Origin: Magnetospirillum sp. 15-1
GTDB taxonomy: Bacteria; Pseudomonadota; Alphaproteobacteria; Rhodospirillales; Magnetospirillaceae
Length of the DNA stretch: 64,000 nucleotides
Assembly (NCBI RefSeq): GCF_900184795.1
Contig: NZ_FXXN01000018.1
Location: forward strand, 92,611-156,610
Direction: 5' to 3'
The translations under genes and the position numbers were made by a program. How positions within the stretch are numbered: position 1 is the stretch's first letter; every line of letters starts with the position of its first letter. The notes beneath the pieces were generated by a model. The model did no database searches and was not told where the DNA came from. It was given only the letters and a program-made list of their open reading frames with translations. Below, in pieces: positions 63,259-64,000 of this stretch.

Positions 63259-64000
63259 GCCAAAAGCCTCCTCGCATTGCTCCGAACATCTTACACGGAG
63301 CGAGCCACCGATTTCCACACCCCCATTTGAGCGGGCCACAGCGGCATATATCCGGAAGGGAATGCCTCCCTGATACGCCAATAAAATATATCATACAACA
63401 TTACGTGCAAAAAATTGTCAACAAAACCAACTTTCATTTGGCCGCGCAATTGGCATCGCAAACCCAATATTAATAAACGCATTACATAACGCACATTATA
63501 TAATGCGCCCTATTTCCAGACAAATCATTGTGCAAATATTTTTTTGACATCATAACTATTATTAATAATATATAAAGCAACATATATCTTAAAATTACGA
63601 CCATGACTGCAAATAAAATCACTCTCAAATTAGTGGCAACATCAATATTTATTGCAATTGGAATCGCCATCATTTTGTTCTCAATAATTGGGCGTTGGCC
63701 CAGAAATTCTCCAAACAACACAACGTTCAATTGCGCATCAATTAAGCCCAAAAACGCATTTTTAAGGGCATGAGCAGCGTCACGTAAAAATCAACCCCGG
63801 CAGACGATAAACTCGGCCTATCCCTGCTATTTTGTGTGCGCACCGGGATACGGATACGATGGAGCCACTTGCGTGCCAGCTAAAGAATGCAGGAAGTGAC
63901 TTCTTGAGATTACCATATGAACAGGAAAGACGCTTCAGACATGGTCGTGCATGAATTTATGAGCAACAACGGTTCGGGATGGGGTAGCGCAGCCAGAAAA
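63259..64000. other. Low-GC end region without clear genes
   Basis: GC falls sharply after about 63380. Apart from the short frame at 63603 and an ATG-initiated frame from 63917 running off the window (MNRKDASDMVVHEFMS), I see no gene. The composition suggests acquired DNA or an integration boundary. Confidence 0.5.
63603..63773 (+). CDS. Short membrane peptide, possibly a truncated chemoreceptor start
   Basis: 56 residues: a basic start and one strong hydrophobic helix (LKLVATSIFIAIGIAIILF). This resembles the first helix of a chemoreceptor or sensor kinase, but the frame ends soon after. It could be a decayed gene or a small membrane protein; weak evidence. Confidence 0.3.
   Translation: MTANKITLKLVATSIFIAIGIAIILFSIIGRWPRNSPNNTTFNCASIKPKNAFLRA

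Noticed and set aside
1-64000. tRNA, rRNA, riboswitch, CRISPR array or replication origin
   Set aside because: None was recognised by eye; a covariance-model search would be needed to exclude small RNAs.

Overview
The window looks like the chromosome of a denitrifying, toluene-degrading alphaproteobacterium of the Magnetospirillum / Rhodospirillales type. That assignment is an inference from the high GC content, the chemotaxis genes, a DUF1489 gene and, above all, a complete anaerobic toluene pathway arranged as in denitrifiers.

Layout. Positions 1-2278 (minus strand) carry a STAS-cheY-cheA chemotaxis operon cut by the window edge. Positions 2849-7943 are a regulatory patch: a response regulator without its phospho-acceptor Asp, an MFS gene split by an intact IS5-type element, two tandem LuxR-type receptors, a free-standing LuxR DNA-binding domain and an XRE repressor. 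Positions 8103-10826 hold an autotransporter broken by one in-frame stop, followed by a lipoprotein hydrolase. Positions 11704-18419 are a TetR-controlled tripartite RND efflux operon. Positions 18821-31360 are the bss operon: bssD, C, A and B (benzylsuccinate synthase and its activase), bssE (MoxR ATPase) and a VWA partner. It continues without a break into eight poorly characterised genes: DUF4125, a ubiquitin-like protein, a CxxCxxC protein, a DUF4258-YgiT fusion, a small ORF, a DUF4037 nucleotidyltransferase, an epimerase and an amidohydrolase. Positions 31367-36371 are regulators: a V4R sigma-54 activator, a CBS protein, and a FixJ-type regulator with a PAS kinase, like TdiR/TdiS. After a zinc alcohol dehydrogenase comes a four-gene envelope operon (37868-44527: YCF48-like lipoprotein, RND transporter, DUF1302, DUF1329), then a chemoreceptor. 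Positions 46834-54661 (minus) are the complete bbsA-H operon for beta-oxidation of benzylsuccinate to benzoyl-CoA. Positions 55084-60209 are a gentisate (3-hydroxybenzoate) cluster with its LysR regulator. From 61046 to the end there is IS, prophage and toxin-antitoxin debris with falling GC.

How the parts fit. Toluene and fumarate are joined by BssABC, activated by BssD. BbsEF makes the CoA ester, BbsG oxidises it, BbsH hydrates it, BbsCD oxidises it again and BbsAB thiolyses it to benzoyl-CoA and succinyl-CoA. The main new observation is a shared promoter architecture: an 18-nt near-identical box with palindromic core GCACCAATTGTTGC, then exactly 17 nt, then TAGAWT. It occurs before bssD, before bbsA and before the YCF48/RND/DUF1302/DUF1329 operon. 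This ties the envelope operon to anaerobic toluene metabolism and makes it, together with the accessory genes at the 3' end of the bss operon, the best candidate for an undescribed system here. No tRNA, rRNA, CRISPR array or luxI gene was recognised.
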